A stretch of 64,000 bases of DNA from Rhodanobacter spathiphylli B39 (GTDB lineage: Bacteria > Pseudomonadota > Gammaproteobacteria > Xanthomonadales > Rhodanobacteraceae), in assembly GCF_000264295.1 (NCBI RefSeq), contig NZ_AJXT01000004.1, forward strand, positions 124,001 to 188,000, written 5' to 3'. The position numbers and the translations under genes are program-made. Of this stretch, positions 56,133 to 63,461 are shown one piece after another; position 1 is the first letter of the stretch; every line of letters starts with the position of its first letter. The notes under the pieces were generated by a model. That model worked only from the letters and a program-made list of their open reading frames with translations, was not told where the DNA came from and ran no database searches.

Positions 56133-56138
56133 AGTATA
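56133..56138 (-). promoter_or_regulatory. -10 element of the rhlE promoter
   Basis: TATACT on the minus strand (GGCTATACTCC). No clear -35 at the expected spacing. It would start transcription near 56126. Confidence 0.4.
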
Positions 56139-56194
56139 GCCGATACATCGGCGCCGTGCGCGCGGACCGTTCGTGAAACTGAACGGCCAGCCGA

Positions 56195-56854
56195 TCAGGC
56201 CTGCGGTCGGCGCGCCACGATCAGGTAGCTGTTGAACGGCGTGCGGCCGCGCAAGGGCTCAATGCGCACGTCCAGCCCGACGTCCTCCAGGGGCGCCCGC
56301 AGCTCGCTGGCGCTGGGATAGTGCTGCGGGCCTCCGGGAATCCAGCCCGATGCATGCAGGAAGAACTCCTCGATGCGGGTGGCGTGAAACCGCCAGTTCC
56401 GTTCGCGCAGCACGTTGCGGATGATCAGTCGACCGTCCGGGGCAAGATGGCGCGCGGCCGAACGCAGCAGGTCGGACTGGCGGGAAGCGGGCAGGTAGTG
56501 CAGCACGTCCAGCACGGTGACGTCGCCCTGCACCGACGGCAGCTCGGCCGCGTCGGCGTGTTGCAGTTCCATCAGGTCTTCCAGTCCGCCGCGCCGGGCG
56601 GCCAGCCGGCCGGAGGCGATCTTGCGCGGATCGTGGTCCAGCCCGAAGTAGCGCCGCTTCCGGCCCTGGGTGTTCAGATACTGTCCGAGCAGGCCGATGC
56701 CGCAACCGATGTCCAGCAGGGGCAGCGAGCTTTCTTCCAGCAGCGCCGCGGTGGCGGCGTAGACCGGGTCGCCGGCCAGCTTGCCGCGGACATAGCCACG
56801 CTGGATGACGTTGTCATAACGGCTTGCGATGCGCTGGCGGCTGCGATGATCCAT
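56195..56854 (-). CDS. Class I SAM-dependent methyltransferase
   Basis: A 219-residue methyltransferase with motif I LLDIGCGIGLLGQYL, acidic motif II LDHDP and motif IV VTVLDVLHYLP. ATG 56854 begins MDHRSRQRIASRYDNV; the longer frame to 57058 overlaps the divergent MFS promoter region. Substrate unknown. An inverted repeat (CCGTTC / GAACGG, 56167-56186) follows the stop codon and may help end transcription. Confidence 0.85.
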   Translation of the reverse strand: MDHRSRQRIASRYDNVIQRGYVRGKLAGDPVYAATAALLEESSLPLLDIGCGIGLLGQYLNTQGRKRRYFGLDHDPRKIASGRLAARRGGLEDLMELQHADAAELPSVQGDVTVLDVLHYLPASRQSDLLRSAARHLAPDGRLIIRNVLRERNWRFHATRIEEFFLHASGWIPGGPQHYPSASELRAPLEDVGLDVRIEPLRGRTPFNSYLIVARRPQA

Positions 56855-56997
56855 CCGGGTCCCACGTCTGGAGAGGTTCCTGCAGCCTAAGACATCCGCG
56901 CGATGCAGGCCATGCGGGCCGATTCCGCCCGTTTGGCCGTCTACCGGCATAGGATGGCGGCCAGTCCACGATCCGCTCCTGACCCGGCGAGGCCACG

Positions 56998-58227
56998 ATG
57001 TCACTGCTTGCACCCCTGCGTGAACTCGATTCCACCCAACGCCATACCGTGCTGGCAAGTTTCCTCGGCTGGACGCTGGATGCCTTCGACTACTTCCTGC
57101 TGACCTTCGTGATCGTCACGGTGGCGAAGGAGTTCGAGGTGGCCACGACGCAGGTGATCTATGCGCTGTTCCTGACCCTCTCCGCTCGGCCACTGGGCGC
57201 CTTGCTGTTCGGGCGACTGGCCGATCGCTTCGGACGACGCCCGATCCTGATGCTGGACGTGGTGCTGTTTTCGCTGTTCGAGCTGGCCACCGCGTTTGCG
57301 ACCTCGCTCACCATGTTGCTGGTGCTGCGTTTCCTGTTCGGGGTCGCGATGGGCGGCGAATGGGGCATCGGCGCATCGCTGGCGATGGAGTCGATCCCGG
57401 CGAAGGCGCGCGGGGCCGTGTCCGGCCTGCTGCAGAGTGGCTACCCGTGCGGGTTTTTCCTGGCGGCCCTGGCGAACTGGCTGCTGGTGGATCACATCGG
57501 CTGGCGCGGGCTGTTCGTGGTCGGCGCGATTCCGGCCTTGCTGGTGCTGTACATCCGGCGCAAGGTGCCGGAATCGACGGTATGGCAGGCGGGCCAGGGC
57601 ACCGGTCGTCGCCCCGGCCTGCTCGAATCCATGAAGGGGCACTGGAAGCTGGCGATCTACCTGATGCTGCTGATGATGGCGTTCAACATGTTCAGCCACG
57701 GCTCGCAGGACCTCTATCACACCTTCGAGGAATCCAGCCTGCATCTGCCGACGGGTTCGACCGCGGCCTTCGTGCTGGTGGCCCTGCTCAACCTCGGTGC
57801 CCTGGTCGGCGGACTCTACTTCGGTGCGCTTTCGGAGCGGATCGGTCGGCGCAAGGCGATGATGATCGCGGCCCTGCTGGCGATTCCGGTGATCCCGCTG
57901 TGGATGCATGGCGGTTCGCTGATCCTGCTCGGACTGGGTGCCTTCCTGATCCAGGTGATGGTGCAGGGCGCCTGGGGCGTGGTGCCGAGCCATCTCAACG
58001 AGCTGTCGCCGGCTCTGGTGCGGGGCACCTTGCCCGGTTTCGCCTACCAGATGGGCAACCTGCTGGCGGCGGTCACCGCAACCGCGCAGAACTGGCTGGC
58101 GCAGCGGCATGGCGGGGACTTCGCGTTCGCCATGTCGTGGTGGATGGTCGGGGTCGCCCTGCTGCTGGCGCTGCTGCTGTGGCTGGGGCCGGAGGCGCGC
58201 GGGGTGGGGCTTGCCGCCGAGTCCTGA
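56998..58227 (+). CDS. MFS transporter, carboxylate (lactate/SHS) type
   Basis: A 409-residue major facilitator with 12 helices. It opens with HTVLASFLGWTLDAFDYFLLTF (the acidic DxFDxF motif of the AAHS/SHS acid transporters) and has the A-motif GRLADRFGRRPILM and GRRKAMM in the second half. The closest match by wording is the sialate/lactate:proton symporter (SHS, Jen1-like) group. It probably imports a monocarboxylate or related acid. GAGG lies a few bases before the ATG. Confidence 0.86.
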   Translation: MSLLAPLRELDSTQRHTVLASFLGWTLDAFDYFLLTFVIVTVAKEFEVATTQVIYALFLTLSARPLGALLFGRLADRFGRRPILMLDVVLFSLFELATAFATSLTMLLVLRFLFGVAMGGEWGIGASLAMESIPAKARGAVSGLLQSGYPCGFFLAALANWLLVDHIGWRGLFVVGAIPALLVLYIRRKVPESTVWQAGQGTGRRPGLLESMKGHWKLAIYLMLLMMAFNMFSHGSQDLYHTFEESSLHLPTGSTAAFVLVALLNLGALVGGLYFGALSERIGRRKAMMIAALLAIPVIPLWMHGGSLILLGLGAFLIQVMVQGAWGVVPSHLNELSPALVRGTLPGFAYQMGNLLAAVTATAQNWLAQRHGGDFAFAMSWWMVGVALLLALLLWLGPEARGVGLAAES

Positions 58228-58259
58228 GGCCGGTGGCCATCCCGCCGCCGACGGGCTGC

Positions 58260-58265
58260 TAGAAT
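58260..58265 (+). promoter_or_regulatory. -10 element (TAGAAT) before slyD
   Basis: GCTAGAATCCCC, 32 bases before the start codon. It matches the -10 before the YkgJ-family gene (49609-49614); no -35 is clear. Confidence 0.35.
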
Positions 58266-58296
58266 CCCCGGTTTGATCCCATCGACGAGACGCGCA

Positions 58297-58782
58297 ATGA
58301 AGGCTGGCAAGGACAAGGTCATCGCAATCCACTACACGCTGACCGTGGATGGCGAGAAGGTGGAAAGCTCGCATGACCGCGATGAACAGTTGTGGATACT
58401 GCTGGGCCACGGCCAGCTGATTCCGGGCCTGGAAACCGCGCTTGAAGGCCGCGAAGCGGGCGACACGCTGTCGGTGGACGTGGCTCCCGCCGATGCCTAC
58501 GGCGAGCGTCAGGAAGGCCAGATCCAGCGCATGTCGAAGAAGTATTTTCCGCAGGCAAACCGCCTCAAGCCGGGCATGACCACCGTGCTCAGCCTCAAGG
58601 AAGGCGGCCAGCGCGCGGTGACCGTGCACAAGGTCGGCATGAGCGCGATCGATGTGGACCTGAATCACCCGATGGCCGGCAAGACCCTGCATTTCGACGT
58701 CACGGTTGGCGAAGTGCGCGACGCCACCGAAGAAGAAGTCCAGCACGGTCACGCCCACGCGCCGGGCAGTGCGGAGCACTGA
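58297..58782 (+). CDS. slyD: FKBP-type peptidyl-prolyl isomerase, SlyD family
   Basis: A 161-residue SlyD-type prolyl isomerase: FKBP halves (DKVIAIHYTLTVDGEKVESS...GHGQLIPGLETALEGREAGD), an IF chaperone domain (about residues 70-125) and NHPMAGKTLHFDVTV. The C-terminal tail has several His (QHGHAHAPGSAEH), a shortened version of the SlyD nickel-binding tail. It folds proteins in the cytoplasm and may supply metal. ATG 58297. Followed by a strong terminator. Confidence 0.92.
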   Translation: MKAGKDKVIAIHYTLTVDGEKVESSHDRDEQLWILLGHGQLIPGLETALEGREAGDTLSVDVAPADAYGERQEGQIQRMSKKYFPQANRLKPGMTTVLSLKEGGQRAVTVHKVGMSAIDVDLNHPMAGKTLHFDVTVGEVRDATEEEVQHGHAHAPGSAEH

Positions 58783-58805
58783 CCGGCGCGTCAAAAAGCC
58801 AAAGT

Positions 58806-58832
58806 AAAACGGCGCCCATGGGCGCCGTTTTT
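58806..58832 (+). terminator. Terminator after slyD
   Basis: A near-perfect palindrome AAAACGGCGCCC / GGGCGCCGTTTT (58806-58817 and 58820-58831) followed by TT, starting 24 bases after the stop. Confidence 0.8.
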
Positions 58833-58838
58833 CGTTCG

Positions 58839-58877
58839 CCCTCTCCCCTCCCGGGGGAGAGTTGGAGTGGGGTCGCC
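58839..58877. repeat. C-rich extragenic repeat
   Basis: CCCTCTCCCCTCCCGGGGGA then GAGTTGGAGTGGGGTCGCC. It shares the GTGGGGTCGC half with 49494-49533 and, inverted, with 13443-13481. It lies directly after the slyD terminator. Confidence 0.6.
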
Positions 58878-58907
58878 ACGGTCTACCCGAAACCTTCTTC
58901 CCAACAC

Positions 58908-59480
58908 TCAATCCAGCACCCGCCTCCCATAGGCAAAGTGATCACCCCAGTACGGCCCGTCGATATCGTCCAGCCGCACCGTGCCGCCGCTGTTCGGTGC
59001 ATGCACGAAGCGTCCCTTGCCCACGTACACGCCGACATGGCTGATCGCGCCGCCGATGTCGAAGAACACCAGGTCGCCGCTGGCCAGCTGAGTCATCTTG
59101 CGCACCTTCCTGCCGTCCGCTGCCATCTCGTGGGAGGTGCGCGGCAGCTTGATGCCGGTGGCCGTGCGGTAGATGTAGTCGACCAGACCACTGCAGTCGA
59201 ACCCGCCCGCCGGGGTGTTGCCGCCCCAGCGATACGGTGTGCCGACGAGTCCGATCGCGCGGAACAGGATGTCGTTCGCCTCGCCTGCGCTGGCCGCCGA
59301 GGGCGCGCGCGGCGGCAGGTCGGCCAATGCAGAGTGCGAGGTCCTGTAGGCGGGTTGCGGCCGGCGTGGATTGCCGGAGCAGGCGGCCAACGCGGCTATC
59401 GCCAACATCGGCAAGGCAAGATGCGCAGCTCGTGAGAGCGTGCGCGAGGCGACATGGCTGGCGGCGGGCTGCGTACTCAC
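58908..59480 (-). CDS. NlpC/P60 (C40) peptidase lipoprotein
   Basis: A 190-residue lipoprotein (lipobox LAACS, C34) with a C-terminal NlpC/P60 domain: catalytic C96 (FDCSG), H148 (ISHVGVYVG) and H160 (FVHAP). It cleaves peptidoglycan peptide stems, D-Glu to diamino-acid bonds, in the periplasm. I use the GTG start at 59480: GAGG lies seven bases upstream and the lipoprotein signal follows; ATG 59540 would put a perfect hairpin inside the gene. That hairpin (59486-59511) buries the ribosome-binding site. Confidence 0.88.
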   Translation of the reverse strand: MSTQPAASHVASRTLSRAAHLALPMLAIAALAACSGNPRRPQPAYRTSHSALADLPPRAPSAASAGEANDILFRAIGLVGTPYRWGGNTPAGGFDCSGLVDYIYRTATGIKLPRTSHEMAADGRKVRKMTQLASGDLVFFDIGGAISHVGVYVGKGRFVHAPNSGGTVRLDDIDGPYWGDHFAYGRRVLD

Positions 59481-59485
59481 AAGAC

Positions 59486-59511
59486 AACCTCGGCAGGGAT
59501 GTGCCGAGGTT
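59486..59511 (-). promoter_or_regulatory. RBS-sequestering hairpin before the NlpC/P60 gene
   Basis: On the minus strand AACCTCGGCA, loop CATCCC and TGCCGAGGTT form a perfect 10-bp stem; its 3' arm contains the Shine-Dalgarno GAGG, five bases of spacer from the stem to the GTG start. It has no T tract, so it is not a terminator. Confidence 0.65.
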
Positions 59512-59548
59512 ATCAATTCAATAATTCGCATGCAAATCAAAAGGATTT

Positions 59549-60100
59549 TCAGCTTTTTGAATTTCGTTTCTCAGCTTCAACCCTGTTTGGGCCATCGGTG
59601 AGAGGGTCCAGCATGAATTTCACGGGTACGCGTGCATAGCCTTCGACCGGCTGGCCATTCTTCATCTTCGGGTTGAAACGCCATTGCCTCGCCGCATGGG
59701 TTGCCGCCGCGATGAGGTCGCCGGACACCGTGCTGCTGTACTGCGGATCGTAGGTGATGCTGCCCACCGTGCCATCGGCATGAACCATGACCTTGAGCAC
59801 GACCGTGCCTTGTTCGTGGTTCTGGATCGATGCGGCCGGATACCGCGGTTGCATGTTCACGTTGTGGGCGACGTCCGAGGACGCACTCTGGGCGATGCAG
59901 GAGTGGATTGGGCCTGTGCTTTTCGACGCCAAACGACCGCTGAAAGTCACTGGAAATGGGCGAATCGACCCTGGCGTAGCGAGAGTGGCGGTCTGAAGAG
60001 GCGGCCCTGGCCCCCACAGATCATCGATCTGTCGAGAGCCTTTGCGGGATGGCAGAGTGCACTTGTCGGCTCGGGTTGCTAGCAGGATCCCCGCCCACAA
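59549..60100 (-). CDS. TonB C-terminal domain protein
   Basis: The last 80 residues of this 183-residue frame form a TonB/energy-transducer C-terminal domain (MQPRYPAASIQNHEQGTVVL, ...QWRFNPKMKNGQPVEGYARV, PVKFML). The N-terminus (TTG start at 60100) has no clear signal peptide or membrane anchor, unlike normal TonB proteins, and looks degraded or is read from the wrong start. It begins one base after the stop of the upstream secreted protein, so it is probably cotranscribed. It may be a periplasmic TonB-domain protein or a truncated remnant. Confidence 0.6.
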   Translation of the reverse strand: MWAGILLATRADKCTLPSRKGSRQIDDLWGPGPPLQTATLATPGSIRPFPVTFSGRLASKSTGPIHSCIAQSASSDVAHNVNMQPRYPAASIQNHEQGTVVLKVMVHADGTVGSITYDPQYSSTVSGDLIAAATHAARQWRFNPKMKNGQPVEGYARVPVKFMLDPLTDGPNRVEAEKRNSKS

Positions 60101-60101
60101 A

Positions 60102-61451
60102 CTACTGCTGACCTATGCTGATGATCCGTTCGGACAATGTCTTGTCCCGGATATCCCAGGCACGCAGCCGATAGCGGCCCGGCCGAAGATACAACTTGCT
60201 TATGGTGTCACCTTGCATGAAAGCGTAGCGGTCGGCAGCGATGGCCTCGTCGTTTTCAACGATGTAGTGCGCGTCGACGACGCAGGGCGTGGTGACCCGG
60301 CACAGTGTCGTGCTGATCTCGTAGGGGATGCGTTCGTCGTGCAGGGTGAGCCATTCCGGTCGTTGCGTATTGACGAAATGCGCGAGCATGGATTGATTCC
60401 GAACCATGTCGTGGACGATCGTTGATGGTTGGGTGTAGCCACTCTCGAGCGCGCGCTGGCCTGCGGCTGGGGGCAGCAGCACGTTCATGTCGTACTGCTT
60501 CGGATGTGAGCTCCACGGCTTGCCCGTGATTCGGTTGACAAGAACGAAGGGCTCCCTGGAAGGAAAGTTCTTGACCAGTTCCGAGTAAGCATCTGGTTCT
60601 GCCGGGATCTGCTCGCGGAACTGGGTCTGGTCGATCGACAGCGGTTCGAAATCGGTCATCTGCTGCAACTGCATGGCCATCGGCATGATGTTGCCGAGGC
60701 GTCCCTTCGCCTTGTCGATATGCGCGTAGCCTGCGTGAACAAACAGTCGGGCGTCAGGGTCTTTTGCAAATACTTTCTCGTACAGGTTCTTCGCCTGCCC
60801 GGTTTCGCGTTCAGACATGTCGCGACTATCCACATCGTAGGACACGATCTTGAAGCCAAGCTTGATTGCCGTGCGCACGATCTCGCCATAGGAAGGTTCG
60901 TGCAGATAATCGCTGCCGCTGGTTCTGGTCGGATACCCCCGATGCATCAATCTGGCGTCCTCGTCGAGCAAGGCCTCTGCAGCAAAATAGTTGAATCCGA
61001 GCGCGTGCAGGCGTGGCAGCAGAGCCAGCGTAAGTTGCCTGGTATGGGCGTCGTGGTGCGCCTCGTTGATCAGTACGATGTGGTGATCGGCGGCCTGTCG
61101 GACAATCACGTCCACGGCATCCGCCGCTTTCCATTGAGCTTCCGTCGGAATGGTTGTATCTGCCGCAACGTGGCTCTTCAGCGGGAAATCACGAAGTGCC
61201 TCGTTGTAGAGACCCAGTTCGTTCTCGACCGAGGCGAACATCTGCATCGCAAGGGGCCGGTCGGCGGCGGGGAGCGTTTGCATCGTCTTGACCAGATAGA
61301 CGTAGCGGGCCAGGTCATTGGGCTGCTGCTTCAATCCGTGGAACATCTCGATGGCTGCCGCACTGAAATCCTGGGCATGTACCGCAGGAATGGGCGCGGC
61401 GATCATGCAGGCCACGATGGAAAACGTTCGGAACAGCGCTCTGACTGGCAT
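60102..61451 (-). CDS. Secreted ChaN/EreA-like (Tiki-superfamily) protein
   Basis: A 449-residue protein with a signal peptide (cut after AVHA). The central part (about residues 110-250) has a pattern of the haem-binding-uptake/erythromycin-esterase-like fold: VLINEAHHDAHTRQLTLALL, FNYFAAEALLDED, IVSYDVDSRDMSERETGQA and VHAGYAHIDK. Catalysis and substrate are unknown; related domains hydrolyse peptides or bind haem. ATG 61451 has GGGAG seven bases upstream; an earlier in-frame TTG (61457) is weaker. The TonB-domain gene follows it. Confidence 0.65.
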   Translation of the reverse strand: MPVRALFRTFSIVACMIAAPIPAVHAQDFSAAAIEMFHGLKQQPNDLARYVYLVKTMQTLPAADRPLAMQMFASVENELGLYNEALRDFPLKSHVAADTTIPTEAQWKAADAVDVIVRQAADHHIVLINEAHHDAHTRQLTLALLPRLHALGFNYFAAEALLDEDARLMHRGYPTRTSGSDYLHEPSYGEIVRTAIKLGFKIVSYDVDSRDMSERETGQAKNLYEKVFAKDPDARLFVHAGYAHIDKAKGRLGNIMPMAMQLQQMTDFEPLSIDQTQFREQIPAEPDAYSELVKNFPSREPFVLVNRITGKPWSSHPKQYDMNVLLPPAAGQRALESGYTQPSTIVHDMVRNQSMLAHFVNTQRPEWLTLHDERIPYEISTTLCRVTTPCVVDAHYIVENDEAIAADRYAFMQGDTISKLYLRPGRYRLRAWDIRDKTLSERIISIGQQ

Positions 61452-61551
61452 GCTCAAGCTCCCGGAAGGCTCCTTCGGCTAGCGTGCCTGCCTCCGGTGT
61501 GGCAGGCAAGCTTCGACTGAAGCTGGAGGGCAGACTGGATACAATGCCCGG

Positions 61552-62331
61552 ATGACGACTTTCACTGTGCAGCCCGGCCGCGTGCCGCTGTTGATCAGCC
61601 TGCCGCACGACGGCTTCTTCATTCCTGCCGATATCGCGGAGCGGATGCATCCTGCCGCGCGGCGATCGCCGGATACGGATTGGCATGTGGCGCGACTGTA
61701 CGAGCCGCTGGCGCAGGCGCTGGGCGCCAGCGTGCTGAAACCGCAGGCATCCCGTTACGTCGTTGACCTGAACCGTCCTGCCGATGGCCATGCCCTGTAC
61801 CCGGGGCAGCGCGAGACCGGGCTGGTGTCGACCATCGGCTTCGATGGCGAGGCACTCTATCGTGACGGGCTGGAGCCGGATCAGGACGAAGTGCGGCGCC
61901 GGATCGACGAATACTGGCGGCCTTATCACCAGGCCCTGGCGCAGGAACTGGACCGGTTGTGCAACGAGCATGGTCGGGCGGTGCTGTGGGAAGGACATTC
62001 CATCCGCAGCCGGGTGCCCATGCTGTTCGAGGGGCGCTTGCCGGATTTCAACCTCGGCACGGCGAGCGGTGCGAGCTGCACGCCAGCCCTGCAGGAACGC
62101 CTGCAGTCCTGCCTGGCGTCACAGTCACGCTTCAGTTTTGCGGTCAACGGGCGCTTCAAGGGCGGCTACATCACCCGCCATTACGGTGCGCCGGAGACGG
62201 GCGTGCAGGCGGTGCAACTGGAACTGGCCCAGCTCAACTACATGGACGAAGACAGCTTCGCCTACGACGAGGCCAGGGCATCGTCGGTGCAGGAACTGAT
62301 CGGGCTGTTGCTGCAGACCTGCCTGGCCTGA
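61552..62331 (+). CDS. hutG: N-formylglutamate deformylase
   Basis: A 259-residue HutG-type N-formylglutamate amidohydrolase: PLLISLPHDGFFIP, DTDWHVARLYEPLA, VVDLNRP, LWEGHSIRS and the C-terminal QLELAQLNYMDE. It finishes histidine degradation by releasing formate and glutamate. No other hut gene is in the window. The ATG at 61552 follows a TACAAT -10 (61540-61545, with CTGAAG 17 bases upstream) by six bases, so the mRNA may be leaderless. Confidence 0.93.
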   Translation: MTTFTVQPGRVPLLISLPHDGFFIPADIAERMHPAARRSPDTDWHVARLYEPLAQALGASVLKPQASRYVVDLNRPADGHALYPGQRETGLVSTIGFDGEALYRDGLEPDQDEVRRRIDEYWRPYHQALAQELDRLCNEHGRAVLWEGHSIRSRVPMLFEGRLPDFNLGTASGASCTPALQERLQSCLASQSRFSFAVNGRFKGGYITRHYGAPETGVQAVQLELAQLNYMDEDSFAYDEARASSVQELIGLLLQTCLA

Positions 62332-62367
62332 CGGAGCGCTTGCGCCGGGCGAACACGCTGCCGCGGA

Positions 62368-62799
62368 TCAGCGCGGCTCGGCGGGAAGGGCGGCCACGCA
62401 CTTCAGCTCGATCGCGATCGGCGTCGGCAGGGCCACGATGCCGACGGTGGTGCGGCAGGCATCCACGCCGGCGAAGCATTCCGCATACAGACGGTTGTAG
62501 GTCGCGAAGTCACGCTGCATGTCGGTGAGGAACACGGTGATGTCGACCAGGTCCGTCCAGGCGGCGCCGCTGGCTTCCAGCACGGCTCGCACATTGGCGA
62601 ACACCTGCCGGCATTGCGCCTCGATGTCGTAGTCGATCACCCGGCCGTCAGCATCGAGCACGTTGCCGGGAATCGCATGGCTGCCGGGCTGGCGCGGACC
62701 CACGCCGGACAGGAACAGCAGGTTGCCGACCCGCCGCGCATGCGGATATGCGCCCACCGGCGCGGGGGCTGCGTCGGTGCGAATGCCTGTGTCGCTCAT
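62368..62799 (-). CDS. RidA-family 2-aminomuconate deaminase-like protein
   Basis: A 143-residue RidA-fold protein. The wording NLLFLSGVGPRQPGSHAIPG and ...DITVFLTDMQRDFATYNRLY fits the AmnD/NbaF-like subgroup that deaminates 2-aminomuconate in kynurenine and 2-nitrobenzoate degradation. It overlaps the upstream carbonic anhydrase gene by four bases (ATGA), which in turn overlaps the aldehyde dehydrogenase gene, so the three form one operon. The pathway role is inferred from the family and neighbours. Confidence 0.85.
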   Translation of the reverse strand: MSDTGIRTDAAPAPVGAYPHARRVGNLLFLSGVGPRQPGSHAIPGNVLDADGRVIDYDIEAQCRQVFANVRAVLEASGAAWTDLVDITVFLTDMQRDFATYNRLYAECFAGVDACRTTVGIVALPTPIAIELKCVAALPAEPR

Positions 62800-63461
62800 G
62801 CGCCGCCTTCCCAGCGCCGCGTCAGTTCGGTGATCGCCTGGTGATAGGCGTCGGGCAATTGCTCGCGGCCACGCACGTCGAGGCCCAGGTCGTGGATATG
62901 GCCGTTGTCCAGGCCGTAGATCCACGCATGCACGGCCAGCGGCTGGCCGCGTTCCCACGCTTCGCGAACCACCGTGGTGTGGCATACGTTGAGTGCCTGC
63001 TCCAGCGCGTTCAGTTCGCACAGGTGGGCATGGCGCATCGCGAATGACTGGGCCGGGTCGAGCTTGTCGGCGTGCTTCATGGCGATGTCGGTGATGTGCC
63101 GCAACCAGTTGTCGATCAGACCCAGCCGGCTTTCCTTCAGCACCGCCCCCACGCCGCCGCAACCATAGTGGCCCACCACCAGGATGTGTTTCACCTGCAG
63201 GACATCGACCGCGAACTGGATGGTGCTGAGCGCGTTGAGGTCGGTGTGCACCACCACGTTGGCCACGTTGCGGTGCACGAAAATCTCGCCCGGCGGCAGG
63301 TCGACGATCTGGGTCGCTGGCACGCGCGAATCCGAGCAGCCGATCCACAGGTAGCGCGGCGCCTGCTGCTGCGACAACTGTTCGAAAAAGGTCGGGTCCT
63401 GCGCGGTGACCTGATCGGCCCAGCGTCGGTTGTTGGCAAGCAGGTCTTTCAGTGAATTCAT
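62796..63461 (-). CDS. can: Beta-carbonic anhydrase (Can type)
   Basis: A 221-residue beta-class carbonic anhydrase. The zinc ligands are C42, H98 and C101, with D44 and R46 as the catalytic dyad (WIGCSDSRVP, GHYGCGG), the same numbers as in E. coli Can. It interconverts CO2 and bicarbonate in the cytoplasm. It is coupled by ATGA at both ends, to the aldehyde dehydrogenase gene before it and the RidA gene after it. About 30 kb away lies the DAB bicarbonate pump. Confidence 0.96.
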   Translation of the reverse strand: MNSLKDLLANNRRWADQVTAQDPTFFEQLSQQQAPRYLWIGCSDSRVPATQIVDLPPGEIFVHRNVANVVVHTDLNALSTIQFAVDVLQVKHILVVGHYGCGGVGAVLKESRLGLIDNWLRHITDIAMKHADKLDPAQSFAMRHAHLCELNALEQALNVCHTTVVREAWERGQPLAVHAWIYGLDNGHIHDLGLDVRGREQLPDAYHQAITELTRRWEGGA

